The position numbers and the translations under genes were made by a program. A stretch of 64,000 nucleotides of DNA from Monodelphis domestica (lineage: Eukaryota > Chordata > Mammalia > Didelphimorphia > Didelphidae). Below the pieces are notes generated by a model. The model was not told the DNA's origin. It made no database searches and saw only the letters and a list, made by a program, of their open reading frames with translations. The stretch is taken from NCBI RefSeq assembly GCF_027887165.1, contig NC_077233.1, positions 233,894,324 to 233,958,323 of the forward strand, written 5' to 3'. Of the stretch, positions 1 to 10,989 are shown in pieces; position 1 is the stretch's first letter, and every line of letters starts with the position of its first letter.

Positions 1-540
1 AGGGTCGTAAGTTAAATATATCCAAAGCGTCCATCATTATTAGCTTTCTTTTTGCTTATCATTTTTGTATCTTGGTTTCCATCACTCCATGGTTGGTTCT
101 GATGATTCTATAATTTTGCCTCTAGCTTTTGGCTCCAGTTTTTGTATGACTGATCCCAGTTTGATCTCTCTCTACTCTCCCATTTCTCCTTCCCTCTCTC
201 ATGTGATGCATTTGCTCTTTATAAGGTGATATTTGATATCTACTCTGCCTTACACTCACTGCTAATAGCCCATCAGCTTCTGAGCCTTAGTCATGCCTAA
301 CTGCCTCAGCATCCTGGTACCTAATGACTGCCACTATTCTGTCTTCTACACTGGCAACTGAGACACAGGTAAACTCTTTCTAACATTGGACACTAAATGT
401 GGAGGGGTTAAAGCCCCAGATGCTTCTAGACCAGGAAAAGGGTTAGAGATCATTTTGTCCCACACTTTCAGTAAAGACTAAACTAGAAACGTTCAAGCAA
501 GCTCTGATAGAGTTGACTAAGATGGGGAAAAGTTCACGTA
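1..540. other. Unannotated sequence, no recognisable gene or repeat
   Basis: I see no long open frame, simple repeat or known interspersed element here. The sequence is AT-rich and non-repetitive. Confidence 0.5.
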
Positions 541-544
541 TAAA

Positions 545-665
545 TGAATGAATGAATAAAAAAGACATTTAGTAAGCATTTACTATCTGCAAAGCACTGT
601 GCTAAGTGCTGGGGTACAAATAGAAAAGTAAGATAATCTTTGCTCTTAAAGAGCTCAAATTCTAT
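545..665 (+). repeat. Ancient mammalian interspersed repeat ('cactgtgctaagtgctgggg' class)
   Basis: The core 'gcactgtgctaagtgctgggg', followed by 'acaaa' and a 'cttaaagagctcaaattctattggg' block in two parts, is a phrase that recurs at 10.2, 14.6, 18.3, 29.7, 31.8, 33.5 and 39.65 kb in this window. It is an old dispersed repeat; I cannot name the family with certainty. Confidence 0.6.
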
Positions 666-837
666 TGGGAGAGATGACAGAGGGAAATTAAATGACAAAT
701 TTAAGCAAATTAGATTGGAAATAATATTTGAGGACTTGTCTAGATTTGGAGAGGCTTCACCAGGAAGTGATTATTTGATGATGTATTTCTTTCAGTCATA
801 ACTCAAGCATCTTCTTTCTTCCTTCCTTTTTCTTCTT

Positions 838-1033
838 TTTAAAAACCTTTACCTTCCTTCTCAAAATCAATACTGTGCATTGCATCCAAGGCAGAAGAGT
901 GGTAAGGGCCAGGCTATGGGGGTTAAATGACTTGCCTAGGATCACACAGCTAGTATGTCTGAGAACAGATTTGAACCCAGGACCTCCCATCTCTAGACCT
1001 GGATCTCTATCCGCGGAGCCATCTAGCTTCCTC
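838..1033 (-). mobile_element. tRNA-type marsupial SINE (SINE type 1), antisense
   Basis: Read on the minus strand it has the type-1 layout: a head like 'ctcagtggattgagagcc', a box-B-like 'ggttcaaatct', a central 'gtgtgaccctgggcaagtca' and a tail 'gaaggtaaaggtttttaaa'. The poly-A appears as the T-rich stretch just left of the element. Near full length and diverged. The name SINE1/MAR-type is from memory. Confidence 0.85.
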
Positions 1034-1149
1034 TTTATTGCTTATTTTCAATCTTTATTTACTGTCTACTTCTTTGCAACCTATACATAAACCCAGATAT
1101 TCCTGATTTAAAAAATCCCCAAATCTTTACTTGTCCCTGCCATTCTTTC

Positions 1150-1955
1150 AAGATATCATCATTTTTCTTCCCTTCTATAGTTAAACACTTAGAAAAAATA
1201 TGTTTACATTTGTTGACTCCACTTTCTCATCAACCTTTTGCTTCTCAACCCATTATAATCTGACTTCTGAATCCACCACCGAACTGACACTTCACTCCCC
1301 AAAGTTATCTATAATCCAAATGCTATACCTAATGTCCTTTTCTCAGTTCTCATCCTTCTTGACCTCTCTGTAGTTTCTGATTCTTTTCATCATTTTTTCT
1401 TTCTGAGTACTATCTTCTTTTTCTCCTCTTACCTCTCTGACTGATTCTTCTCAGTCTCTTATTTGTTTGTTTGTTTGTTTATTTATTATTAATTTTATTA
1501 ACCCTTACCTTCTGTCTTATAATCAATACTAAGTATTGGTTCTAAGGCAGAAGAGTCATAAAGGCTAGGCAATGGGGTTAAGTGACTTGTCCAGCATCAC
1601 ATAGCTAGGAAGTATTTGAGACTAATTTGAACCCAGGTCCTCATGACTCTGAGCCTGGCTCTCAATCTGCTGAGCCACCTAGCAGCTACCTCATTCTCTT
1701 TTTAAGTATCATTATCCATAACATGCCATCCTTGCCACAGGGCTTCCTCCTATCCTGCCCCTCTTTCTACTTTCCTATATACTTTCATTTTTACTGATAT
1801 CATCATCTCACACAAACTGAATTATTATTAGCTCTATGTAGACAAAGTCCCAAATATGGAAATGGAATATCTTTCTGCTGAGTTTTAGTCCTACATTACC
1901 ATTTACTTACTCTAATCTTCATCTGGATGTTCATAGGCATCTCAAACACTTGTCA
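1150..1955 (+). mobile_element. Old L2-like LINE fragment (RT region), left part
   Basis: The stretch 'tctctgactgattcttctcagtctc' (in two parts), then 'cagggcttcctcctatcctg', then 'ctctatgtagacaaagtccc', lines up in order with a common L2/CR1-type ORF whose RT catalytic box reads LYADDSQIY; here the box region is near 1833-1860 and decayed. A type-1 SINE interrupts it at 1496-1692, and an L1 insertion at 1975 separates it from its continuation at 4659. Family assignment is by recall. Confidence 0.55.
1496..1692 (-). mobile_element. Type-1 SINE inside the L2-like LINE
   Basis: On the minus strand the head is 'gctgctaggtggctcagcag' and the tail 'agacagaaggtaagggttaa', followed by a T-rich plus-strand tract with 'tttgtttg' repeats that looks like a mutated poly-A tail. 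Full length. Confidence 0.85.
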
Positions 1956-1974
1956 AAAATGGGACTCATTATAT

Positions 1975-4639
1975 CCAGAGAAGTAATGAAAAAAAATGCG
2001 AAGGAAGGTGGCCTTGCAGTCTCAGATCTCAAACTATACTATAAAGCAGTGGTCAGCAAAACAATATGGTACTGGCTAAGAGACAGAAAGGAGGATCAGT
2101 GGAATAGACTTGGGGTAAATGACCTCAGCAAGACAGTCTATGATAAGCCCAAAGACCTCAGCTTTTGGGACAAAAATCCACTGTTTGATATAAACTGCTG
2201 GGAAAATTGGAAGACAGTACGGGAGAGATTAGGTTTGGATCAACATCTCACACCCTACACCAAGATAAACTCAGAATGGGTGAATGACCTGAACATAAAG
2301 AAGGAAACTATAAGTAAATTAGGTGAACACAGAATAGTATACATGTCAGATCTTTTGGAAAGGGAAGATTTTAAGACCAAGCAAGAGTTAGAAAAAAATC
2401 ACAAAATGTAAAATAAATAATTTTGATTACATTAAATTAAAAAGGTTTTGTACAAACAAAACCAATGCAACTAAAATTAGAAGGGAAGCAACAAATTGGG
2501 GAAAAATCTTCATAACAAAAACCTCTGACAAAGGTCTAATTACTCAAATTTATAAAGATCTAAATCAATTGTACAAAAAATCAAGCCATTCTCCAATTGA
2601 TAAATGGGCAAGGGATAGGAATAGGCAATCTTCAGATAAAGAAATCAAAACTATTAATAAGTACATGAAAAGGTGTTCTAAATCTCTTATAATTAGAGAG
2701 ATACAAATCAAAACAACTCTGAGGTATGTAAACCTTGAAATTTCTCAGACTTGTGAATATTAAAAATTTCTCCATTGGACTGGGAACATTCCCCATTTTG
2801 ATGAGAAAACTCCTTGCTATGGGAGGACTTCTACTCCACCCATACTTAAGACTGCTTTAGGGGAGAAAACTCCTTGCTAAACAATGAAAGTACTTGGACC
2901 CATGCTTATAATAAGGCAAGGAGTTCTTTGAGCCATGACTGTTTTTTAGAATTGATACAATGAGATGCTAGGTACCTAAAAGGGTTGGGAAAATTTTCTC
3001 TTAATGAGATTAGTTGACTCAGCTGTGTTTTCACTGGTTCAGATTTACTGAGGAGATTAGTTGACTTAGCAGGAATTCAGATGGCAGTCCTTTGGAAAAC
3101 ATCTACAGTGATTGGTAGATGTAAGGACTTAGGGGAGGTGACATAGGAGAAAAACCCCTATATAAGAAAAAGCAGAATCTCTCGAGAGGAAATCCTTTTG
3201 GAAGATCTCTGATGAGGATCGCTTGGGAAGAATCTCTTGAGAGAGGCTCTGGAGAAGGGAAGCTCTTGGAGGACAATCTCTAAGGAGGTATCGCTGGAGC
3301 TCCTCTGAGGGGACTCTGTCCCTCTGGAGGCTCTGGAGAGAGGCCCTTTGGAACAGTCTCTGGCTGGAAGGCTCTTTAAGGAGGACTCTGGCTGGAACTC
3401 TCTCTGGTGAAGTCAGCTGAGATGGAGCTGGCCTGGTGTCACTAGAATCCTTGCTTAGACAGACCTTGTGGTGAGTGTTAAAAGACTGACTGACTGATCT
3501 CTCTCTCTTAAGACTCAGGTCTAGGCCATGTTGGCTTAAGGCCCTTCATACTTATTTCCTTTTTCTCTCTTTCTCTCTTTTCTTTAATTCCACATTTGTA
3601 TTAATTAAAATCTCTATAAACCCAGTTGACTTGGGTATTTGAATAATTGGGAATATTTCCCTGGTGACCACCTTATATTTGATTTAAAAACCAAGACACT
3701 GTAGTGAAACATATTTCTGCAGTCAAATTTACTCACCCTCTCTTATATCTATCACAATTTATATCTTCCACTATTTTTAACTCACTACAGTTTACCACAT
3801 ACCTAGCAGATTGGCTAATATGACAGGAAAGGAATGTAATGAATGCTGAGGATATGTGGCAAAGTTGGGACATTAATGCATTGCTGGTGGAGTTGTGAAT
3901 TGATCCAACCATTCTGGAGGGCAATTTGGAACTATGCCCAAAGGGCTCTAAAAGACTATCTGCCTTTTGATCCAGTCATAGCACTGCTGGGTTTGTACCC
4001 CAAAGAGATAAGGAAAAAGACTTGTACAAGAATATTCATAGCTGCGCTCTTTGTGGTGGCAAAAAAAAAAATTGGAAAATGAGAGGATGCCCTTCAATTG
4101 GGGAATAGCTGAATAAATTGTGGTATATGTTGGTGATGGAATACTATTGTGTTCAAAGGAATAATAAACTGGAGGAATTCCATGGGGACTGGAACAACCT
4201 CCAGGAATTGATGCAGAGTGAGAGGAGCAAAACCAGGAGAACATTGTACACAGAGATACACGGTGGTACAATCAAATGTAATGGACTTCTCCATTAGTGG
4301 CAATGCAGTGATCCTGAACAACTTGGAGGGATCTATGAGAAAGAACACTATCCACATCAGAGGAAAAACTGTGGGAGCAAAAACACTGAAGTAAAACAAC
4401 TGCTTGATTATATGGGTTGAGGGGGATATGGTTAGGGATGTAGACTCTAAATGAACATCCTAGTGTAAACAACAACATGGAAATAGGTTCTGATCAAGGA
4501 CACATGTAAAACCTAGTGGAATTGCATGTGGGCTGCAGGAAGAGTGGGGGTAGGGGAGGGAGGAATAGAATATGATTCTTGTAACCAAGGAATAATGTTC
4601 TAAATTGACTAAATAAAATTAAAAAAAATTAAAAAAAAT
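1975..4639 (+). mobile_element. 5'-truncated L1 with target-site duplication, split by an LTR
   Basis: The left part (1975-2726) encodes the C-terminal third of L1 ORF2; residues such as GGLAVSDLKLYYKAVV and CWENWKTVRERLGL are recognisable. The right part (3795-4639) continues with ORF2 ([19 protein letters not shown]) and a 3'UTR ending in an A-rich tail at 4612-4639. Target-site duplications of 19 bp, 'aaaatgggactcattatat' at 1956-1974 and 'aaaatggaactcattacat' at 4640-4658, match at 17 of 19 positions. The 5' end is lost by truncation, as usual for L1. Confidence 0.93.
2727..3789 (+). mobile_element. Solo LTR of an endogenous retrovirus, inserted in L1
   Basis: About 1.06 kb of non-L1 sequence interrupts ORF2 exactly, with L1 resuming at 3795. 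It starts TGTAAACC, has a TATA-like 'ccctatataag' near 3157, and near 3650 carries 'ccctggtgaccacc' followed by an AT-rich end. There is no internal retroviral coding region, so this is a solo LTR fossil. A convincing target duplication is not visible. It is younger than the L1 it interrupts. The ERV class is uncertain. Confidence 0.7.
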
Positions 4640-4658
4640 AAAATGGAACTCATTACAT

Positions 4659-4940
4659 TTACTCTTAAATCTAATACTCTTCACTGACTCCTCTATTTGT
4701 ATTGAAGGCAACACTGTTCTACCAGTCATACAAATTTATATCTTAGGAGTCACCCTTGAATCCTCAATGTCACTTGCTCCTCAAAACATGCATGTCTTTT
4801 TCAGCATCTTTCATGACTGTCTTCTTCTGTCCCTTCATGTGGTCATCACATCTCTCAGGAATTATTGCAATAATCTCCTAGTTCTGTCTATGTTGTTCTC
4901 CTATCTTGAATTTCTGAAGTTGATTTTTTGAACCCAAATA
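4659..4940 (+). mobile_element. Old L2-like LINE fragment, right part
   Basis: Continues the element at 1150-1955 across the L1 insertion. The stretch 'cttaggagtcacccttgaatcc' (in two parts) corresponds to the LGVILDSS segment of L2/CR1-type ORFs, and 'attgcaataatctcctag' to the DYCNSLL segment. Strongly decayed. Confidence 0.5.
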
Positions 4941-5038
4941 GAAGATTGTACATTCATCTCTATTAAATTTCATCTTTTCATCATATTTTGATCCAGGCTC
5001 AATCTCTTTCTGTCTGTCTCTCCTCTCTCTTCTCTCTT

Positions 5039-5040
<2 letters not shown>

Positions 5041-5126
<86 letters not shown>

Positions 5127-5757
5127 TCCTCCCTTCCCCCTCCCTCCCTCCTCTCTCTTTCCTCTCTTTCCCCTCTTGCTCCTCTGTCTCTCTCTGCCTG
5201 TCTCTCTCCTCTCTCCTTCCCTCTCCTTTTTCTCCTCTCTTCTCTCTCTCCCCTTTCTTCTCACTTCATCTCTCTCTGTTTCCTGTCTCTTCTTTCTTTC
5301 TTCTCTCTCTTTCTCTCTGTTTCCTCTCTCCTCTCTTTTTCTCTTTCATCTCTCTTTATCTCTCTGTTTCCTCTCTCTTCTCTCTTTTCTTCCTTCCTTC
5401 CTTCCTTCCTACCTTCCTTCCTTCCTTCCTTCCTTCCTTCCTTCCTTCCTTCCTTCCTTCCTTCCTTCCTTCCTTCCTTCCTTCCTTCCTTCCTCTCTGT
5501 CTCTCTGTCTCTCTGTCTCTCTGTCTCTCTGTCTCTCTGTCTCTCTGTCTCTCTGTCTCTCTGTCTCTCTGTCTCTCTGTCTCTCTGTCTCTCTGTCTCT
5601 CTGTCTCTCTGTCTCTCTCTTCTCTCCTGTCTCTCTGTCTCTCTGTCTCTCTCTTCTCTCCTGTCTCTCTCTTCTCTCCTGTCTCTCTCTTCTCTCCTGT
5701 CTCTCTCTTCTCTCCTCTGTCTCTGTCTCTGTCTGCCTTTGTCTCTCTTCTTCATGA
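5041..5757 (+). repeat. Compound pyrimidine microsatellite: (CT)n, (CTTC)n, 8-mer and 18-mer repeats
   Basis: Four zones in order: (TC)n at 5043-5108; a mixed CT/CCT zone to about 5390; (CTTC)n at 5391-5492; an octamer 'ctctctgt' repeated about 15 times at 5493-5616; and a roughly 18-bp unit 'tctcttctctcctgtctc' repeated about five times to 5716. Open frames of over 300 codons here are an artefact of a composition that lacks stops. Confidence 0.97.
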
Positions 5758-5941
5758 GTACAAACACACACACATATGTATGTTTTGCCTAAGATTATGT
5801 TTGAATTCTTACCCTGTTACCCTCTGTCATCAAGTATTTAAACATTGTCTTTGGCCACTGGAAAGTCAAAGACCCTGGTTACTTAGAGATATTTATCTGC
5901 CTAAGTATTGATTATGGCAATGGACTCATCAATCATTATTC

Positions 5942-6180
5942 TCTACTTTATATTGTGCCTACCTACTATGTGCCAGGCACTGTGCTAAATGCTTTACAAA
6001 TATCTCATTTGATCTTATAGCAACCCTGGGAGGTCAGTGTAATTATTATCCTCATTTTCCAGTTGAAGAAATTGAGGAAGACAAATTTAGTGACTTGCCC
6101 AGAGCTACAGCTGGTAAGTGCCCTGAGGCTATATTTGAACTCTAGGCCCAGTGTTCCAGTTATTGTACCACTTAGCTGGA
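5942..6180 (-). mobile_element. MIR/core-SINE, antisense
   Basis: Typical antisense MIR order: 'ctactatgtgccaggcactg', 'gctttacaaatatctcattt', 'attatcctcattttcc', 'gacttgcccagagctac', 'tgaactctaggcccagtgtt'. Nearly full length. Confidence 0.85.
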
Positions 6181-6199
6181 CAATCAGAAACGCTTTTTG

Positions 6200-6475
6200 C
6201 AAAGCAACTAGGTGGCATGGTGGATTGGACACTGGGCTTGGAATCAGGAAGACTCATCTTCATGGGTTCCAATCTGGCCTCTGGTACTTTTAGCATGACC
6301 CTCTGCAAGTTACTTAACACAGTTTGCCTCAGTTTCCTCATCAGCAAACATGAGCTGGAGAAGGAAATGACAAAACTACTCCAGAATCTTTGCCAAAAAA
6401 AAATCCCAAATGTGGGGTTACAAAAAGAGTAAAATACAACTGAAAAATGATTGAACTAGAAAAAACCCCTCTGAA
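6200..6475 (+). mobile_element. SINE with BovB/RTE-like tail (SINE type 2)
   Basis: Head 'aactaggtggcatggtggat', core 'cagtttcctcatcagcaaac', then 'gagctggagaaggaaatgac' and 'gaatctttgccaaaaaa', ending near 'gttacaaaaagagtaaaata', a degenerate form of the 'gtcacaaagagtcggacacga' tail shared with BovB/RTE LINEs. This implies RTE machinery mobilised the SINE. Confidence 0.85.
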
Positions 6476-7885
6476 ATGCTATGGGATATCAGTAATAAAA
6501 GGCAAGGAAGACAATCATAGCAAAGACCAATATAGCAGTGGATTAACTTATTATCTTGGTAACTAGCATATATCACCTACTATGTGCCTCTATGCTGTCT
6601 CATTTAATTTTTACAGCAACTCATGGAACTTCTTTAAAATTCTTAAAGGAATTCCAGGGAACAGCACAAAAGGAGATCACTTGATACAACTTAATAAACC
6701 CATTTTAATCCAAACATTGATTTTTCCTTCGGAGTGATTCCTTTCCAGTTCACTGGCTCAGTACTTTCACACCTCCAATATAGACTCTAGTATCAATAAC
6801 ATTATTGAGATAAAACAGTCACCTCTTTCAACCTCCTTTTATTCTTCACTCACTGGGAACATGTCTTTGCCTTTTGTTATAAACCTCTGCAGAGTTCCAT
6901 TCACCTGAGTGCCTTCCTATTCCCCCTCCAGCCATAACTCAATGTGAAGGTTTCAGAGGATGGCAAGTAATAAAATTTGATAGATTTAAGCAAATTCAAA
7001 TGGAAATAACGTGGAAAAATATGATTTGGACCAGACATGGGCCTGCCTTTTCATTTTTCTTGCCCATCCAATATTAACAAATGTTCTTTTGCTCTCCTAA
7101 AACAAGCAAATGCTAACTAGAAACCTTATACTCCTTCTTGGAAAGTAATGAGTCTGATCTACTTGTTTGACTTCCTGTTGGATAAAAGGTTTATTTGTGT
7201 AAAATGAGTTTTCTAAGTCCTTTTAAGAAGGCTAGCCTTTTTAGGTTTCAGCTCATACAACTAGTTTGGGGAATTGTGAATGGGAAATTATTCTCGAATA
7301 AGTAATCAAAAAGGCCTGCCCATCATGCTACCTCCCTGGCAACATGTCCACAATTGTCAATTATTTTTTGAACAGATATATGAGTATGAATATGGAGATA
7401 GAGCACAAATGATTTTCATTTACTCAAACCCTGCTGTCTCTCTGGGCCTTCATTTTAAACTGATTCTCTTACCTTTTTCAAAATCCATCAGTATGACTCT
7501 GGCTATAGGCAACTAAGCTGTCAATAGCTGGGGAACAATTAGCAAATTCATGAATCAAAATTTAGTTTTTATTTCTTTAATGAGAGACAATAATTTATTA
7601 GTTTAAATAAGAGGCTATGGCAGCATAAGAATGAAAGGATGCTCTTAGGCAGCCCTTCTAGTTATGATGGCTTTATGAGGGATTCATAGGGGCTCAGCTC
7701 TCTTTTATTCCAGAAATATTCCTAAAAGAGCACCCAATTGAATAATGACCCCCAAAATCTGAAGAAATATCTCAGAAAGTGTTTTATCCAACTGAGGACT
7801 GCACAAAAACACAGCCAGAACCTGGAGATACTGGAAGGAGAGTCCTGCCTGAGCACTAGCACAGGTGCTACCCATAAAGAACTGA
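6476..7885. other. No recognisable gene or element
   Basis: AT-rich sequence with only short open frames on either strand. A phrase near 6570 ('cacctactatgtgcc') may be a MIR scrap. Nothing else identified. Confidence 0.45.
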
Positions 7886-7886
7886 A

Positions 7887-7889
<3 letters not shown>

Positions 7890-7958
<69 letters not shown>
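7890..7958 (+). repeat. (CT)n microsatellite
   Basis: About 34 uninterrupted CT units followed by a diverged T/C-rich shoulder to about 8010. Confidence 0.97.
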
Positions 7959-7964
<6 letters not shown>

Positions 7965-8009
7965 TTCTAAATATGTCTCTTTCTCTTTGACTCTGTCTTT
8001 CTCTTTTCC

Positions 8010-8598
8010 TCTTCCCCTCATCCCCCTCTATACCACTGGCTTTTCATTCCTGATGTTGGATTTTTCTGTTACTTAAAACAACCCCCCCCCCCACCATTCT
8101 ATCATTCATCTCATCCCTGTGTCTTCCCCCAGATTGTTGATGTTCACTCAGGCCAGATGACAGCAGAAGTAGCCCATACCCTCCTGGAGATGAAATTGGA
8201 CAATAAGCCATGTGTAGGGTCGACCTCACATACCAAGAACTTTTTTTTTAAATTCTCAGAGCCTCAGCCTATATAGTTTCTATAACTGTGTTTGCCCCCA
8301 TTCCCATACATGGCCTTTACCCATAAAATAGGGCCAACTACTCCCCCACTCTCCCTTTAAAAAAATCAAACAAACCCCCTACAACCCATCAAGAACACAG
8401 GCATGGAATAAATGACTTTCAAAAGTTTCATTTCTTTTTAGTCTACACTCCAAATAATAAAGTTCTAAGAGAACCCAAAAAACCCCTTTGTAGCACTGCA
8501 ATTGAAGGTGCCTGAGTGAATGTTATGATTGGGGAAACCCCAGTAATATGAAGAGTACCAAGAACCCTGCTAGTGGAAAACTGAAGAGGAGGAGGATG
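8010..8598. other. No recognisable gene or element; short poly-C run at 8083
   Basis: Contains a run of about 11 C near 8083-8093 and small poly-T/poly-A runs. No gene or known repeat recognised. Confidence 0.4.
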
Positions 8599-8599
8599 G

Positions 8600-9110
8600 A
8601 AGTGGCATCACTTGATCCAAGGAAGTCCCAAGGAGGAATGGAAGACCACCAAGTATCTTGAATAGAGAAGCTCTGGAGAGGGCACAGAAGAAGCAACAAT
8701 CCAATTAGAAAGAACTGAGAAGGATAGGAGACCATCTAGAAGCCCCAGGAAGTTCTGAAGATCATCTGACACTCTAACTGGGGGAACACAATGAAGAGAC
8801 AGAAGATTCTTCAGTGTCCTAAAATGGAAAACATAAAGGAGTATAGAGACTACGTAGTGCCCCAAGGAAGTCCAAGGAGATTACCAATACCCTGATCAAG
8901 GAGCTTCAGGGTAGACAGACACCATCCAGGAATCTGATCAAGGGACAACTAACCCTCAAAGCTATGTCAGGAAATGCTTAACCCTGCCAGGACTTTGACT
9001 GAAGACACACCAAATGGAAGCCAATAGAGAGAACCATGGAAGGTGAGATAAGGAACTTAAAGATCCTGACAGGTTTGAAATTGACCAAATAAAAAAAAAA
9101 ATAAAAGATC
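8600..9110. repeat. Degenerate tandem repeat, unit about 120 bp (candidate)
   Basis: The phrase 'ccaaggaagtcc' recurs at 8617 and 8862, with a variant 'ccccaggaagttct' at 8743. Spacings are about 127 and 118 bp, and 'gatcaagg/gatcatc' type phrases sit at similar offsets. A fourth weak unit may start near 8985. It could be a decayed minisatellite or the 5' region of an old element. Confidence 0.35.
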
Positions 9111-9329
9111 CTGACAGCCCTATCCAAGAGTGTGGGAAGGGGCAAGCCTCACGGCAAGTCCCAATTTAGAAAGGCTGGGGAAAAAATTCATAAACTTGAG
9201 AAAACACTAACAAAAAAGAAACATTATAGAGGAAGACACAAGTCCAGAAAAAGAGAATAATGCCATGACATTTATATACCAAACATCAATGAAAATCATT
9301 GGTTTGCCACAGGTTTTGTTGGAATTTTT

Positions 9330-9520
9330 TATAATTCAAAGATAGCTTATTTTCTCAATTACATGATATAATAATTTTCAACATATGCTTTCCATAATGA
9401 TAAGATCCAGACAGTTTCCACCCCTCCTTTCCCTATCCACCATTTGGAGATGATAAGCAATTTGATCTGGACCATACATGTATTATCATGCAAAATACAC
9501 ATCCATATTGGTCTTCATTA
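9330..9520 (-). mobile_element. Old L1 3' remnant, antisense
   Basis: Reads as the diverged antisense L1 3'UTR pattern seen elsewhere in the window: 'caattacatgatataataat', 'cccctcctttccctatccac', 'tacatgtattatcatgcaaa', 'catccatattggtcttcatt'. Confidence 0.55.
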
Positions 9521-9524
9521 CCAT

Positions 9525-9788
9525 CATTGCTAACATTTATTTAGTTAATACTATGTTCTAGATACAATGCTACATGCTTTTTATTTCATTTGATTCTTAT
9601 AACCCTGGGAGGTAAATGGTATTATTGTTCCCATTTTACAGATGATATAACTGAGGCAAACAGAGATTGTCTGGGTCCAGATACCCAAGGTCACATAGCT
9701 AGTGTCTGAGAACAAATTTGAACCTACTTTATTGAAGTCTTCTTGATTTGAAACCTGGCACTCTTCACTGTGCCACTTAGTTGTTCCA
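9525..9788 (-). mobile_element. MIR/core-SINE, antisense
   Basis: Antisense MIR blocks 'gctaacatttatttagttaa', 'ttgattcttataaccctggg', 'ttcccattttacagatgata', 'aaggtcacatagctagtgtc' and an end 'cactgtgccacttagttgtt'. Confidence 0.85.
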
Positions 9789-9789
9789 A

Positions 9790-9796
9790 CAAAGAG

Positions 9797-9862
<66 letters not shown>

Positions 9863-9869
9863 CTCTTTG
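9790..9869. repeat. 80-bp perfect AT-rich palindrome with (TA)30 core
   Basis: The flanks 'caaagagatta' (9790-9800) and 'taatctctttg' (9859-9869) are exact reverse complements around an uninterrupted (TA)n of about 60 bp. The whole 80 bp is therefore self-complementary and could extrude a cruciform. It sits immediately next to the antisense MIR, with MIR-like sequence ('cctttaagcactgtacaa') on its right. Confidence 0.95.
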
Positions 9870-10189
9870 AAAACCTTTAAGCACTGTACAAGCATCATCA
9901 TCATTATTTGACATGTAAATAGAGAATTATGAGAAAAATATAAAGATAAATACATATAGCTTTCACAGTCATCACCTGGGAAACAACTCCCATGATAAAG
10001 GGTCCAGCCTTTCTCACCAACTTATCAACCAACCACCATAGGGCAGTCATGTTGGACTAGATCAAGTAGTAAAGCAGCCTGAAGGAGAGACCAATGATAG
10101 CATGTGCTGAACAACTCGAACTACCACCACAACCATTGGACATTTCTATCTGACTGGCAGATGAAGTCTTCCATATAGTCTTCTTCCTT

Positions 10190-10325
10190 AGAATGAATGA
10201 ATAATGCATTTGTTGTGCACTTGCTATGTGCAAAGCACTGTGCTAAACACTATTAGATACAAATGGAAAAACAAGGCAGTGTCTGTTCTCAAGGAAGTCA
10301 TGTTTACACACAGGATGGGCAAGCT
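10190..10325 (+). repeat. Ancient interspersed repeat ('gcactgtgctaaac' class)
   Basis: Same order as the element at 545: 'tgctatgtgcaaagcactgt', 'acaaatggaaaaacaaggca', 'tctgttctcaaggaagtcat'. Confidence 0.55.
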
Positions 10326-10989
10326 AGTCTAGCTGAAGTAGCAAGATCCCCTGAGTGAGAGAGAAGAGTCATCATGTACCAGGCAAGTCAAACCATTACC
10401 ACCATCTTGGCTTTATTTCTCTTCAGATATTGATGGAAACAGTACATAACTCTGAAGAGAAAATGGGAGTAGTTTCCTTATATTTTGATGGACTTAAGAG
10501 AAAAGTGAAGGGAAAATACACTAGGGAAGAAAGGACAAAAAAAAAGGGGGGTGGAACTTATTTCACAAAATTGGGGTGGGCGAGAAGGCTATATACAACC
10601 AGGAAGAAGAGGTGGGACCAACAGGCTACATATGAACCTCCCTTTCAATCAAGTTGGATAAAAGAAAATTGAAGGCACTCATGCACATGAGGAGTTTGGT
10701 ATAGGAATAATCAGGCAGACACAAGGAAATGGGCAATGGAGGGTAAATTCAAAAAGGGATTAGTCATAATTGATTAAAAAACATTAAAAACTCCATCTTA
10801 GGGGGAATGGAACATAAAGAGGAGATAATTATGAATGAAAGAAAAGGTAAGAACCTGTGACTGGGGACTGGACAAGAAGAGAAGTGCCATGGAATGGAAA
10901 CAGATTGCGTAAAATATAAAATGATGTTTAGCACCCTCTCTTCTCAATACTCTCTTCGCTGTAAATAAGAGAATGGAGAGTAGAAGAGG

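Noticed and set aside
838-1033. tRNA gene suggested by 'ggttcaaatct' box B in SINEs
   Set aside because: The box is part of tRNA-derived SINE heads that lack a full cloverleaf; the same holds for the other SINE copies.
5493-5716. Possible CRISPR array
   Set aside because: The units are contiguous with no unique spacers, and the context is mammalian.
4988-5911. 307-codon Ser/Leu-rich open frame
   Set aside because: It lies in the CT/CTTC microsatellite; TC-rich sequence cannot form stop codons in these frames.
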